NCBI GenBank assembly: GCA_038229875.1
Contig: JBBROA010000075.1
Span: 1-20,881, forward strand
Length of the DNA stretch: 20,881 nt
Direction of reading: 5' to 3'
From: JALYUA01 sp038229875
Lineage (GTDB): Bacteria; Acidobacteriota; Thermoanaerobaculia; UBA5066; Gp7-AA6
A model generated the notes under the pieces. That model worked only from the letters and a program-made list of their open reading frames with translations, was not told the DNA's origin and searched no databases. This document shows, piece by piece, positions 1 through 7,162 of the stretch (positions within the stretch are counted from its first letter, which is position 1; each line of letters opens with the position of its first letter). The translations under genes were made by a program, and so were the position numbers.

Positions 1-270
1 CGCCTCGGTGCGCTCCGAAAAGAGCCGCTTCACTCCCCCCTCGGTCGCCTCCGGCGACTCGCCCGGAACGAGGTCCAGCACGTCTATGACGGCGTCCGGC
101 GCGCCGCCGTCGGAGTAGCGGATCGCGAGCGAGCTTCCCTGGAAGAGAAAGTCGATCTTCCGGAAGCCGAAGTCGCACCGCTGGACCGCGACCTCGAGCC
201 CGACCGCAGGGTCCGACAGCTTTCTCCCAGTTACATCCGGGAACGGGGGGCCGCGACGCGGCCGGCGCAT
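1..270 (-). CDS. Unknown protein, N-terminal 90 residues (runs off the left edge)
   Basis: An open frame begins with ATG at 270-268 and stays open for 90 codons to the window edge, so only the N-terminus is visible. The first ~15 residues are Arg/Pro-rich (MRRPRRGPPFPD). They are followed by a more conserved-looking stretch containing VGLEVAVQRCDFGFRKIDF and IRYSDGGAPDAVIDVLDL. No signal peptide or membrane segment is seen. It starts 36 bases after the M13 peptidase stop on the same strand, so the two may be co-transcribed. No clear Shine-Dalgarno sequence precedes the ATG, and the start lies in the palindrome GGCGCATGCGCC, so a slightly different start is possible. I do not recognise the family. 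It is called coding because the frame is long, open and has ordinary amino-acid composition. Confidence 0.6.
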   Translation of the reverse strand, partial: MRRPRRGPPFPDVTGRKLSDPAVGLEVAVQRCDFGFRKIDFLFQGSSLAIRYSDGGAPDAVIDVLDLVPGESPEATEGGVKRLFSERTEA

Positions 271-306
271 GCGCCGCGAGAAGAACCGCCGGCGCCCGGA
301 GAATTC

Positions 307-2373
307 TCACCAGATCCGCGCCCGCGCGTCTGGTTCGAGATACAGCTTGCGGCCGGGCTGCACGCGGAAGGCCTGGTACCAGGCGTCGATGTTGCGCACC
401 GTGTCCGCGCGGTACTCGCCCGGAGCGTGTCCGTCCGTCATGAGCTGGCCCCGCAGCGCCTCCGGCCGCGCCTTCCCGCGCCAGGCCTGAGCGAATGCGA
501 GGAAAAAGCGCTGGTCGGCCGTCAATCCCTGGAGGTCTTCCGAAGCACCGCTCCCGCGGGCCATCCGGTACGCGTCGTAGGCTGTCGCGATGCCCGCCAC
601 GTCCGCGATGTTCTCGGACAGAGTGAGCCTGCCGTTGACGTGCAGCCCCGGAAGAGGCTCGTAGGCGTCGAACTCCGCGGCCAACCGGCCGGCCGCGGAG
701 GCGAAGTGCGCGAAGTCTTCGGGCGTCCACCAGTTCAGGAGCCGGCCCCGCGCGTCGAACTGGCTGCCCTGGTCGTCGAAACTGTGGCTGATCTCGTGTC
801 CGATGACGGTACCGATCGCGCCGTAATTCTGCGCCGCCTCGGCAGACGCGTCGAAGAACGGCGGATTCAGGATCGCGGCAGGAAAGTTCAGCGCGTTCTG
901 GAGCGGAAGGTTGACCGCGTTCACGGTCTGCGGCGTCATACACCACTCGGACTTGTCGGCCGTCTGTCCGAGCTTCGCGATGCTCCGGCGGTATTCGAAG
1001 AGCTCCGCGCGCCGGGCGTTCCCGAGAGCGTCGCCCCTTGCGACCGTGAGGGTCGAGTAGTCGCGCCAGTGCTCCGGATATCCGATCCCGACGTACAGAG
1101 TGTCGAGCTTGGCCTTCGCTTTCTCCCGCGTCGCCGGGGACATCCATGCCAGGTTGTCGATGCGCTTCCCGAACGCCGCCACGATGTTCACCACCATCGC
1201 CTGCGCCTGCGCCTTCGCCTCCGGCGGAAAATAGCGTCCGACGTAGAGCCGGCCGACCGCGTCCCCGAGAGCACCGTTCGTGGCATCGACGGCGCGCTTC
1301 CAGCGGGCGCGCTGCTGCGGCGCGCCGGTCAGGACGGTGCCGTAGAACTTGAACCGCTCGTCCGCGAACTCTTTCGGGAGAAGCGCCGAGTTGCGGTCGA
1401 GCGCGTGAAACGTCAGATAGTCCTTCCAGACGTCGAGAGGCTCGCTCGCCGTCAGCGCCGCGATCCCGGAAATCCCCGAAGGCTGCCAGACCATGATCAT
1501 CGGCTGGGCGGAGAGGCCGGCCGATTCGAAATAGGCCCGCCAGTCGAGCCCCGGCGCCCGGGTCGCGAACTCGCGCAGCGGCCACGGGTTGTTCGCCTTC
1601 AGCACGTCCTCCGACTCGGTGCGGCTCACGTGCGCGTCGGCGATCCGGCGCTCGAGGTCGTAGACCCGGGCCGCCTTCGCTTCGGCCTCGTTGATGCGCG
1701 CGAGCTTCATCACGGCCACGACGTGCGCCCGGTAAGCGGCCTGCAGCTGGAGATCCGTCGGGCCGGTGTTCCGGTAGTTGTCGCGGTCGGGCATGCCGAG
1801 GCCGCCCTGCATCAGGTAGCCGACGTTTCGCTCCGGGTCTGCGAAATCGGGAGAGACCCAGATGCCGAACAGGCGAGCCGTATGGAAGCGGGTGTTGTTC
1901 AGCGCGTCGACGTCCGCGCGCAGCCCCCGGCCGAGCACGCGCGCCAGCGACTTTCTGTCCGCGACCGCGGCAATCTCGTCGAGCTCGCCCTTCAGCGGAG
2001 TCAGGCCCTTCGCCTGGATCGCCTTCTCGTCCATGTACGCGTCGTAATAGCCGCTGACCTTCAGAGTGTCGGGCGACCCCGGAGCTTTCGACCCGCCCGC
2101 CTGCCGGATCATCTCGGCCGTCCGCTCGTTGACCTGTTCGGCGAGGATCGCGAACAGGCCGAAGCTCGACCGGTCGGCCGGAATTGGCGTCGCCTTCATC
2201 CAGCCGCCGTTCGCGTAAGAGTAGAAGTCATCTCCCGGATCGACCGACCGGTCCATTCCGGGGACGTCCAGGCCTCTCGCCGCCGCGGCCGGCCCGGCAG
2301 CGCTCACCCGATCCACCGCCGCCGGCAGCAGCAGGAGGGCCGCGGCCGCGATCTTCACAAGTCTTCCTGACAT
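307..2373 (-). CDS. Secreted M13 family zinc metallopeptidase (neprilysin/PepO-like)
   Basis: The 688-residue protein is a typical full-length bacterial M13 peptidase, which cleaves peptides in the envelope or outside the cell. Residues 1-25 form a signal peptide (basic start, then a run of Ala/Leu, ending VSA-A). The N-terminal M13 domain opens with DPGDDFYSYANGGW. The catalytic zinc motif HEISH is at 526-530 and the third zinc ligand lies in ENIAD at 587-591. The substrate-positioning NA-x-x-F/Y element appears as NALNF. The C-terminus ends in R-I-W, close to the family's usual C-x-x-W ending but without the Cys. The ATG is preceded by GAGGAG at a short spacing, which supports this start. 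The family call is secure; the substrate is unknown. Confidence 0.96.
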   Translation of the reverse strand: MSGRLVKIAAAALLLLPAAVDRVSAAGPAAAARGLDVPGMDRSVDPGDDFYSYANGGWMKATPIPADRSSFGLFAILAEQVNERTAEMIRQAGGSKAPGSPDTLKVSGYYDAYMDEKAIQAKGLTPLKGELDEIAAVADRKSLARVLGRGLRADVDALNNTRFHTARLFGIWVSPDFADPERNVGYLMQGGLGMPDRDNYRNTGPTDLQLQAAYRAHVVAVMKLARINEAEAKAARVYDLERRIADAHVSRTESEDVLKANNPWPLREFATRAPGLDWRAYFESAGLSAQPMIMVWQPSGISGIAALTASEPLDVWKDYLTFHALDRNSALLPKEFADERFKFYGTVLTGAPQQRARWKRAVDATNGALGDAVGRLYVGRYFPPEAKAQAQAMVVNIVAAFGKRIDNLAWMSPATREKAKAKLDTLYVGIGYPEHWRDYSTLTVARGDALGNARRAELFEYRRSIAKLGQTADKSEWCMTPQTVNAVNLPLQNALNFPAAILNPPFFDASAEAAQNYGAIGTVIGHEISHSFDDQGSQFDARGRLLNWWTPEDFAHFASAAGRLAAEFDAYEPLPGLHVNGRLTLSENIADVAGIATAYDAYRMARGSGASEDLQGLTADQRFFLAFAQAWRGKARPEALRGQLMTDGHAPGEYRADTVRNIDAWYQAFRVQPGRKLYLEPDARARIW

Positions 2374-2427
2374 GAGCTCCTCGTGTTTTTCGCGGACACG
2401 ACGTCCGAGGGAACTAGCCTAGCGGAT

Positions 2428-2498
2428 CGCCCGCCCGGCCGCGCGGGCGAGGCGATTCCCCCGAGACGAGTTGACCGCGGAGTACCGCGGCCGTCTCG
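2428..2498. terminator. Two adjacent stem-loops between the DUF1905 gene and the M13 peptidase gene
   Basis: The first hairpin (2428-2449) pairs CGCCCGC with GCGGGCG around an 8-base loop. The second (2462-2498) is nested: CGAGACG pairs with CGTCTCG, and inside it CCGCGG (2475-2480) pairs with CCGCGG (2485-2490) around an AGTA loop. Both lie just after the DUF1905 stop and before the peptidase start. Neither is followed by a T-run on either strand, so this is not a classical intrinsic terminator. It could be an RNA-processing or pausing structure, or an operator. Confidence 0.4.
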
Positions 2499-2504
2499 CT
2501 CCCG

Positions 2505-2801
2505 CTAGTCGCTCGGCTGCACCTGCACGCCGACCGTCTTCCCGATCTCCACCCCCGCGCCCTTGCGCGTGGCGGCGTCGACAATCAGCCAGAACCGCCG
2601 CGACCGCGGGACGATCGCGCTTTCGAACGCGAAGCCGTTCAGCCGTCCCCGAACGCGGTGTCCGCGGCGACCCCGCCACAGCGGAGCCGAGGGGGCCCCC
2701 CACGCGTCCGCCGGGTCGAACGGCACTTCGCACGCCGCGTCCTTGTGACCGCCGAGCAGCGTCGCCCGGAAGCTCTTTCGCTTCGCCGCCACGCCTCTCA
2801 T
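2505..2801 (-). CDS. DUF1905 domain protein
   Basis: This 98-residue protein matches the small DUF1905 family over almost its entire length. The conserved core is FRATLLGGHKDAACEVPFD (residues 11-29), then LWRGRRGHRVRGRLNG (41-56) and FESAIVPRSRRFWLIVDA (59-76), ending in a short strand after AGVEIG. Family members are about 90-100 residues, occur alone or fused to YdeI-like domains, and have no established reaction. The ATG at 2801 gives the family's usual length; the frame is open further upstream but that sequence does not look like the family. No strong Shine-Dalgarno is visible. It begins 25 bases after the stop of the membrane microprotein and is probably co-transcribed with it. It is presumably cytoplasmic, with no signal peptide or TM segment. 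Confidence 0.85.
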   Translation of the reverse strand: MRGVAAKRKSFRATLLGGHKDAACEVPFDPADAWGAPSAPLWRGRRGHRVRGRLNGFAFESAIVPRSRRFWLIVDAATRKGAGVEIGKTVGVQVQPSD

Positions 2802-2826
2802 CCGCGAAGGGAAAGCGGGCGCGGGA

Positions 2827-3000
2827 TCACTGGAGCATCCGTGCGAACACCATCCCGAGGACACCGAGGACCGCGATCGCCCCGAAGCCGAGCGCCATCG
2901 AGACACCGGAGGGCCGGGGCTTCAGCGACCCTCCCCGAGCGACCCGGGCCAGGATAAAAGCGATCGCGATGAACATCGGGAGGAAGTAGAAGAAAACCAC
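2827..3000 (-). CDS. Two-helix membrane microprotein, 57 residues
   Basis: A short frame starts with GTG at 3000-2998 and ends at TGA 2829-2827. A consensus Shine-Dalgarno GGAGG (3011-3007) sits 6 bases upstream of the GTG, which is the main reason for calling it. The product is almost entirely hydrophobic in two blocks: residues 2-18 (VFFYFLPMFIAIAFILA) and 33-53 (VSMALGFGAIAVLGVLGMVF). A basic, Pro-containing turn (ARGGSLKPRP) joins them, as expected for a helical hairpin with the loop on the cytoplasmic side. It lies 76 bases after the EreA-like fusion gene and 25 bases before the DUF1905 gene on the same strand. I recognise no family and infer no function. Confidence 0.75.
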   Translation of the reverse strand: MVFFYFLPMFIAIAFILARVARGGSLKPRPSGVSMALGFGAIAVLGVLGMVFARMLQ

Positions 3001-3076
3001 CAAGCACCTCCGCGTGTTTCGAATGAGGGGTGGAGAGGAAATAAGGATAAGCGAACCGCGCCGTGGCCCGAAATCC

Positions 3077-4543
3077 TCAGCGCCGCCTCCGCTTCAGGCA
3101 TTCCTCCCTCTCCCTGCGAACCTCCTCCAGGTTCATCCCGTTCAAGACCCCGGCCCTCCTCACGACCTCGGCGTAGTACGCGTCGTACCGATATTCGCAG
3201 GGAGCATCCGGAGCGCGCGTAATCGAACCGACGGGCCCCAGGTACAGGAGGGCGTCGAAGTTCTCCTCGAGCGGCAGGCCGCCATACTCGGCCGGAGGAA
3301 TCGGGACCCGCTTGCCGTCCACGAGCTTCGTCCGTCGGAGGGCTCGCGACTCCTCGGGAAGAACTGTCGCGAAATCCCGCGCGCCGAGGCTCGTCCCCTT
3401 CAACATGAGGAGCGCAGTTACGGGCCAGGCCGCCCGGACGGAGGGCTCGACCGCCAGGTCGTCGGAATTCGTGTTCGACCAGACGTTGAACGTGGATCCG
3501 GGGCGTGCGCGCTCGATCTGCTCGAGCACCCCGGCGCGGTCGCCGGGAGTCGGCTGGAAGTTCATGAAGATGTCGCGCCTCTGGAGGTGACCGAAGCCGC
3601 CGAAAACGAGAAGCGCTTTCCTCGATTTCCTGAGCACCTCGCGCTCGATCACGCTCGCCGCGTGGGAGTCGCGAGGCGACTCGCGCGTCCAGTCGTCGAA
3701 CGTCCGGACGCGGGTCCAGTCGATCGGAGGATCTGCGAGCAGGACGCGGAGCCTCCGAGCCGGGGGAAGCTTCTGGTTGACGGCGCGGACTGTCTCGAAG
3801 AACTGCCGGTAGACCGGATTGTCGAAAACATAAACCTGGGTCGTCTCTCGCCAGGAGGGCCGGAGCGATTCGATCGAGACGCGCTGGCCCGAGATGTAGC
3901 GGTCCATCACGTCCTGGAAGCGGGCGCTCCCGAACTCCACGACGATGTCGTTGACGGTCCGCGCAAAGCGGGGATCCCGCACGAGATTCCTCAGGAATGC
4001 GTGCGTCTGCTCCGTGTGGTGCGGCCCCTCGTCCATCGCTACCAGCGGGCGGCTGTCGAAAAGCTTGAGCACGCCCGAGACTGCCTCCAGTGCGACGGGG
4101 GCGGCTCGGCGGTCGCCTCCTTCGAGGCCGGGCGGGCCGGCGGGAGCCGCGCTCGAGATTCCGCTCCAGAGCACGGCGGCCGCCAGCAGGAGGAGTGGCC
4201 GTCTCCCGCCCCGTGGCTGGCCCGCGAGCTTCAGGAATTCGAGTGCGCGCTCCCGATCTTCCGGCCTGACGAGAATCTCGGCCGCTGCGCTCCCCCATTC
4301 CGGATGCTTGAAATTGCACATCCGCACGTCTTCCCCGGGAACGAACGCGGGGATCCCCGCCGCCTCGAGCGCTCCGCGGGCGAGCGACGCCTCGGTGAGG
4401 CTAGCGAATGTGGCCACTACCACCGGCGTTTCGTATTCATCGGGAGGATCTTCCGCCGGGCGCTCCGCCACCAGAGGCAGCTCGCAATCGGGGCAGACGA
4501 CGATGCCGGAGCGGAACTCATCGCGACAGCGCGGACAGAACAC
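3077..4543 (-). CDS. Zinc ribbon-DUF2007 protein fused through a membrane segment to an EreA/ChaN-like domain
   Basis: The start is GTG at 4543, because AGGAGG lies 7 bases upstream and the protein then begins directly with the zinc ribbon; the frame is open back to 4627. The product is 488 residues. Residues 3-20 hold CPRC and CPDC, a zinc ribbon. Residues 41-107 resemble the DUF2007 'putative signal transducing' domain (VVVATFASLTEASLARGALE). Residues 116-133 are a hydrophobic segment ending in an Ala-Ala-Pro region. From about 140 onward is a domain with DEGPHHTEQTHAFLRNLV and VVEFGSARFQ, resembling the His/Glu core of erythromycin-esterase/ChaN-like proteins. No ATG, GTG or TTG precedes the hydrophobic segment in frame, so this is one polypeptide. 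Topology is inferred as N-terminus inside, C-terminal domain outside. Substrate unknown; the EreA/ChaN assignment is by motif only. Confidence 0.78.
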   Translation of the reverse strand: MFCPRCRDEFRSGIVVCPDCELPLVAERPAEDPPDEYETPVVVATFASLTEASLARGALEAAGIPAFVPGEDVRMCNFKHPEWGSAAAEILVRPEDRERALEFLKLAGQPRGGRRPLLLLAAAVLWSGISSAAPAGPPGLEGGDRRAAPVALEAVSGVLKLFDSRPLVAMDEGPHHTEQTHAFLRNLVRDPRFARTVNDIVVEFGSARFQDVMDRYISGQRVSIESLRPSWRETTQVYVFDNPVYRQFFETVRAVNQKLPPARRLRVLLADPPIDWTRVRTFDDWTRESPRDSHAASVIEREVLRKSRKALLVFGGFGHLQRRDIFMNFQPTPGDRAGVLEQIERARPGSTFNVWSNTNSDDLAVEPSVRAAWPVTALLMLKGTSLGARDFATVLPEESRALRRTKLVDGKRVPIPPAEYGGLPLEENFDALLYLGPVGSITRAPDAPCEYRYDAYYAEVVRRAGVLNGMNLEEVRREREECLKRRRR

Positions 4544-4932
4544 GCTTCCTCCTCCTGCCGAAGACACATCGGCCCGCGCCTCGGCGAGCCCCCGGACCAA
4601 CCTCGCGCACGTGCCGGATAAAAGCACGAACGAAACTTTCGGGAAACCCGGCGACCAACTTGTTCAGGCGGTGCCCCGCCCTGACATGCCGGAACCCGGT
4701 TCTCGCGTCAGCCGTCCCGGACTCGGGCATAGTGAAACTGGAGGCCCGGAGAGACGGTTCGTGACGAGGCCGCCCGGGAGCAATGCTGAAGATCCCCTCG
4801 GAATCGGACGAGCGGCCGCGCGCATCGAGCGCGGCGGCCCGGAGCTGACTGGGCCGGAGATGGGGGAAACGCACCGAGAGCCCGGGCCCTCCCAGCCGGG
4901 CCGAGAGCTCGAAGGGGGATCGCGGTCACAGG
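4544..4932. other. 389-bp gap without a recognised gene
   Basis: It separates the stop of the zinc-ribbon protein (4933) from the start of the fusion gene (4543). Both strands carry short open frames, but all are Arg/Pro/Ser-rich with no recognisable domain, as expected by chance at this GC content. Small inverted repeats are present around 4641-4656 (CGGG-AAA-CCCG) and 4665-4683 (CAGGCGG near-paired with CCGCCCTG). They could belong to a 5' leader or to the 3' end of the arginine operon transcript. The sequence around 4625-4760 is richer in A and T than its surroundings. No clear -35/-10 pair was found. Confidence 0.5.
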
Positions 4933-5469
4933 CTACCGCTGCTTCGGGCGGACCCTCGGGGCCGCACCAGCGGCTCTCTTGTATGCGCGCAGCAGACGCG
5001 TGAGCTGCTTCTTCTCGAGAACGAGCCGCTTCGTCAGTCCCCACGGACTGCGGCCTCGCTGGTACTTGAAGTCCATCCAGCTCTTCGCAGGATCCGAATG
5101 CCGGAAGGTTTCCCAGAGCATCGGCAGATGATTGCCGTCGGATCTCAGGCCGACGATGCGCCGGATGCTGACCCTCTCGGGGTCGCTGCCGCGAAACCGG
5201 TACGTGATTCGGAGCGAGCGGCGCCCGCACCGGCACTTTCGCTGGAGAAGCCCCTGATCCCACCCACTCGGGGCGAGCTCGTCCCAGATGAAGGCCGCGA
5301 CGCTGCGCGAGGCACAGACGTCGAGCCACGCCGGCCGATCGCCGCACGAGAGGCACTGCCACCAGTATCTAGCGACGGGAGTCCCCGTTCGCCGCAGGCC
5401 CCCGCGCGGCAGGCGGCGCGTCGGCGGGCGGCGGCGCCGTCGCGCCCAGGAACCAGACCGTCCCCGCAA
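4933..5469 (-). CDS. Conserved-looking zinc-ribbon protein of unknown function
   Basis: The frame encodes up to 178 residues. The convincing part starts at residue ~33 with ARYWWQCLSCGDRPAWLDVC. It contains CxxC at 39/42 and CxC at 79/81, which together look like a zinc-binding ribbon. Further blocks are AAFIWDELAPSGWDQ, SLRITYRFRG and LPMLWETFRHSDP, and the tail is basic (KRLVLEKKQLTRLLRAYKR). No signal peptide or TM segment is seen. The start is uncertain: the only standard start codon upstream of the core is TTG at 5469, with no Shine-Dalgarno, which would add an Arg/Pro-rich leader overlapping the preceding gene by 101 bases. A CTG at 5397 is an alternative. It follows the arginine operon and may be its last gene. 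I do not recognise a named family. Confidence 0.6.
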   Translation of the reverse strand: MRGRSGSWARRRRRPPTRRLPRGGLRRTGTPVARYWWQCLSCGDRPAWLDVCASRSVAAFIWDELAPSGWDQGLLQRKCRCGRRSLRITYRFRGSDPERVSIRRIVGLRSDGNHLPMLWETFRHSDPAKSWMDFKYQRGRSPWGLTKRLVLEKKQLTRLLRAYKRAAGAAPRVRPKQR

Positions 5470-5746
5470 GAAGCAGCGTGCCGAACGCGACCGTTCCGGC
5501 GAGCCGTTTCCCGTGCCAGAGGGAACCGATCCCCTCGCGGATCTCGGTCGCCAGCAGATTCGCCGTGCCGCCGTACATCTGCATCTGCCGCAGGTACTGC
5601 TTCGAACCGTTCCGAAGCGGGTCGTAGCCGGAGGGGTTCGCTCTGCCGGCCGCGATCCAGATTACCGCCGCGGCGGAAAAGCCCGCCGCGAGGATCGCCG
5701 CAACCACGATCCGCCGTTTCCTCGCCCGCTCTGCCGGCGGCTCCAT
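5369..5746 (-). CDS. Small two-TM membrane protein directly after argH
   Basis: The 125-residue product starts with ATG at 5746, three bases after the argH stop, so it is almost certainly in the arginine operon transcript. A basic N-terminus (residues 1-12) leads into TM1 at about 13-33 (IVVAAILAAGFSAAAVIW). A 48-residue polar loop follows, with GYDPLRNGSKQYLRQMQMYGG and ATEIREGIGSLWHGKR, then TM2 at about 82-103 (LAGTVAFGTLLLAGTVWFLG). The last ~20 residues are a Pro/Ala-rich tail. The basic N-terminus suggests both ends face the cytoplasm. No Shine-Dalgarno is visible, so translation probably depends on ribosomes finishing argH. No family recognised. A role linked to arginine is possible from position only. 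It overlaps the next frame by about 100 bases. Confidence 0.72.
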   Translation of the reverse strand: MEPPAERARKRRIVVAAILAAGFSAAAVIWIAAGRANPSGYDPLRNGSKQYLRQMQMYGGTANLLATEIREGIGSLWHGKRLAGTVAFGTLLLAGTVWFLGATAPPPADAPPAARGPAANGDSRR

Positions 5747-5749
5747 CCG

Positions 5750-7162
5750 TCAGCCGAGGGCGCGCCGCGCCCGGCGGAGCGCGGCCCGCACCCGCCGCGG
5801 CGAGGTCCCGCCCATCCCGTCCCGCCGCCGCACGGAGCTCTCCGGCGAGAGCGATTCCGCGAACGCGCGCAGCTCCGGCGCCGATGTCCAGACGACTTCG
5901 CGGATGTCCCGGCGGCCCTCGGCCGCGACGGCGCTCCAGCGCGCGACCCGTTCGTGGGCGGTGCGGAACGGAAGGCCGCGACGGACAAGCTCTTCGGCGA
6001 TGTCCGTTGAGAGCGTCGACGGCTCGATCGGCGGGCGGTCGCTCTCGGGCCGCAGGCGGAGGCCCGCAACCACCTCCGTAACGGCGGCAAGCGACAGCTC
6101 GAGCGCATCGGCCGTTTCGAAAAGCGGCTGCGAGGTCTCCTGCAGGTCGCGGTCATAGGAGAGCGGCAGGCCCTTGATCACGGTCAGCGTCGCGATGAGG
6201 TTCCCATAGACCCGTCCGGCTTTTGCCCTCGTCAGCTCCAGCGAGTCGGGGTTCTTCTTCTGCGGCATCATCGAAGAGCCGGTCGACGTCGCGTCCGACA
6301 GGAGAAAGAGCCGGTACTCCTCCCCCGTCCACAGGATCAGGTCTTCGGCGATGCGGGAGAGATGCGCCATCGCGAGCGACGCGGCGAACTCGAACTCGGC
6401 GGCGAAATCCCGGTCCGAGACGGCGTCCAGGCTGTTGGCGGTCAGCGCGGGGAGGCCGAGCTCGCGTGCCACGCCTTCGCGGTCGAGCGGCAGCGTCGAA
6501 CCGGCGCAGGCGCCGGACCCGAGAGGCGAGACGGCCGTCCGGCGGCGGGCGTCCTCGAGGCGTTCGAGGTCCCGCAGGAGCATCTCCACCCACGCGTGAA
6601 GCACATGCGCTAGAAGAACCGGCTGCGCGCTCCTCAGGTGCGTGCGGGCCGCGACCACGATTTCCCCTTCAAGAAACTCCTCCGCCCGATCGAGCAGCGC
6701 GGCCGCCAGGGCGCGGAGGGCCGCCGAAGCGCGGTCGATCGCGGCAACCGTCCAGAGCCGGAGGTCCAGGGCGACCTGGTCGTTCCGGGACCGTCCCGCG
6801 TGGATGCGCCGACCCGCGTCCCCGGCGAGCTCGATCAGCCGCCGCTCGACGTTCAAGTGGATGTCTTCGTCGGCATCGCGGAAACGGAACGTCCCTCGCT
6901 CGATCTCGATAGCGATCTTCGCGAGCGCGCGCTCGATCCGCGCGAGCGCCGTCTTCGTGAGGAGGCCGGAGCGCGCGAGCCCGCGGGCGTGCGCGAGGGA
7001 TCCGCGCAGGTCCTGTTCCGCCAGCCGCCGGTCGAACGGATGGGAAATCGAGAGTCGCGCGAGGGCCTCGCCGGGAGCGGACGTGAATCCGGCGCCCCAG
7101 AGCGCCTTCCCCCGAGAATTCTTCGCGCGCGCTCCGCCGGGTTTCCGAGCCGGCCGCTTCAC
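5750..7162 (-). CDS. argH: Argininosuccinate lyase
   Basis: The enzyme catalyses the last step of arginine synthesis, splitting argininosuccinate into arginine and fumarate in the cytoplasm. The 470-residue protein has the fumarase/aspartase-superfamily signature GSSMMPQKKNPD at 295-306 (the mobile loop with the catalytic Ser), the R-T-H-L motif with His175, and HAGRSRNDQV at 121-130. The start is GTG at 7162, overlapping the argE stop as GTGA. No Shine-Dalgarno is visible, so translation is probably coupled to argE. The first ~20 residues (KRPARKPGGARAKNSRGK) form a basic extension before the usual LWG start, which here reads LWGAGF rather than LWGGRF. The family call is firm. Confidence 0.96.
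   Translation of the reverse strand: MKRPARKPGGARAKNSRGKALWGAGFTSAPGEALARLSISHPFDRRLAEQDLRGSLAHARGLARSGLLTKTALARIERALAKIAIEIERGTFRFRDADEDIHLNVERRLIELAGDAGRRIHAGRSRNDQVALDLRLWTVAAIDRASAALRALAAALLDRAEEFLEGEIVVAARTHLRSAQPVLLAHVLHAWVEMLLRDLERLEDARRRTAVSPLGSGACAGSTLPLDREGVARELGLPALTANSLDAVSDRDFAAEFEFAASLAMAHLSRIAEDLILWTGEEYRLFLLSDATSTGSSMMPQKKNPDSLELTRAKAGRVYGNLIATLTVIKGLPLSYDRDLQETSQPLFETADALELSLAAVTEVVAGLRLRPESDRPPIEPSTLSTDIAEELVRRGLPFRTAHERVARWSAVAAEGRRDIREVVWTSAPELRAFAESLSPESSVRRRDGMGGTSPRRVRAALRRARRALG

Noticed and set aside
427..2370. 647-codon open frame on the plus strand opposite the M13 peptidase gene
   Set aside because: It is the antisense shadow of a clear peptidase gene. The product is Arg/Val/Pro-rich with no domain, as expected from high-GC codon bias.
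2922..4319. 465-codon minus-strand frame overlapping the fusion gene
   Set aside because: Out-of-frame shadow, Arg/Pro/Ser-rich, no domain. Its 3' part overlaps the convincing 57-residue membrane protein in another frame.
3014..4621. 535-codon plus-strand frame opposite the zinc ribbon/EreA-like gene
   Set aside because: No recognisable motif and shadow-like composition, while the minus-strand frame has zinc-ribbon and other motifs and a strong ribosome site.
4543..4627. Upstream GTG at 4627 as the start of the fusion gene
   Set aside because: It would add 28 residues with no family resemblance and has no ribosome site, whereas GTG at 4543 has AGGAGG at ideal spacing and begins directly at the zinc ribbon.
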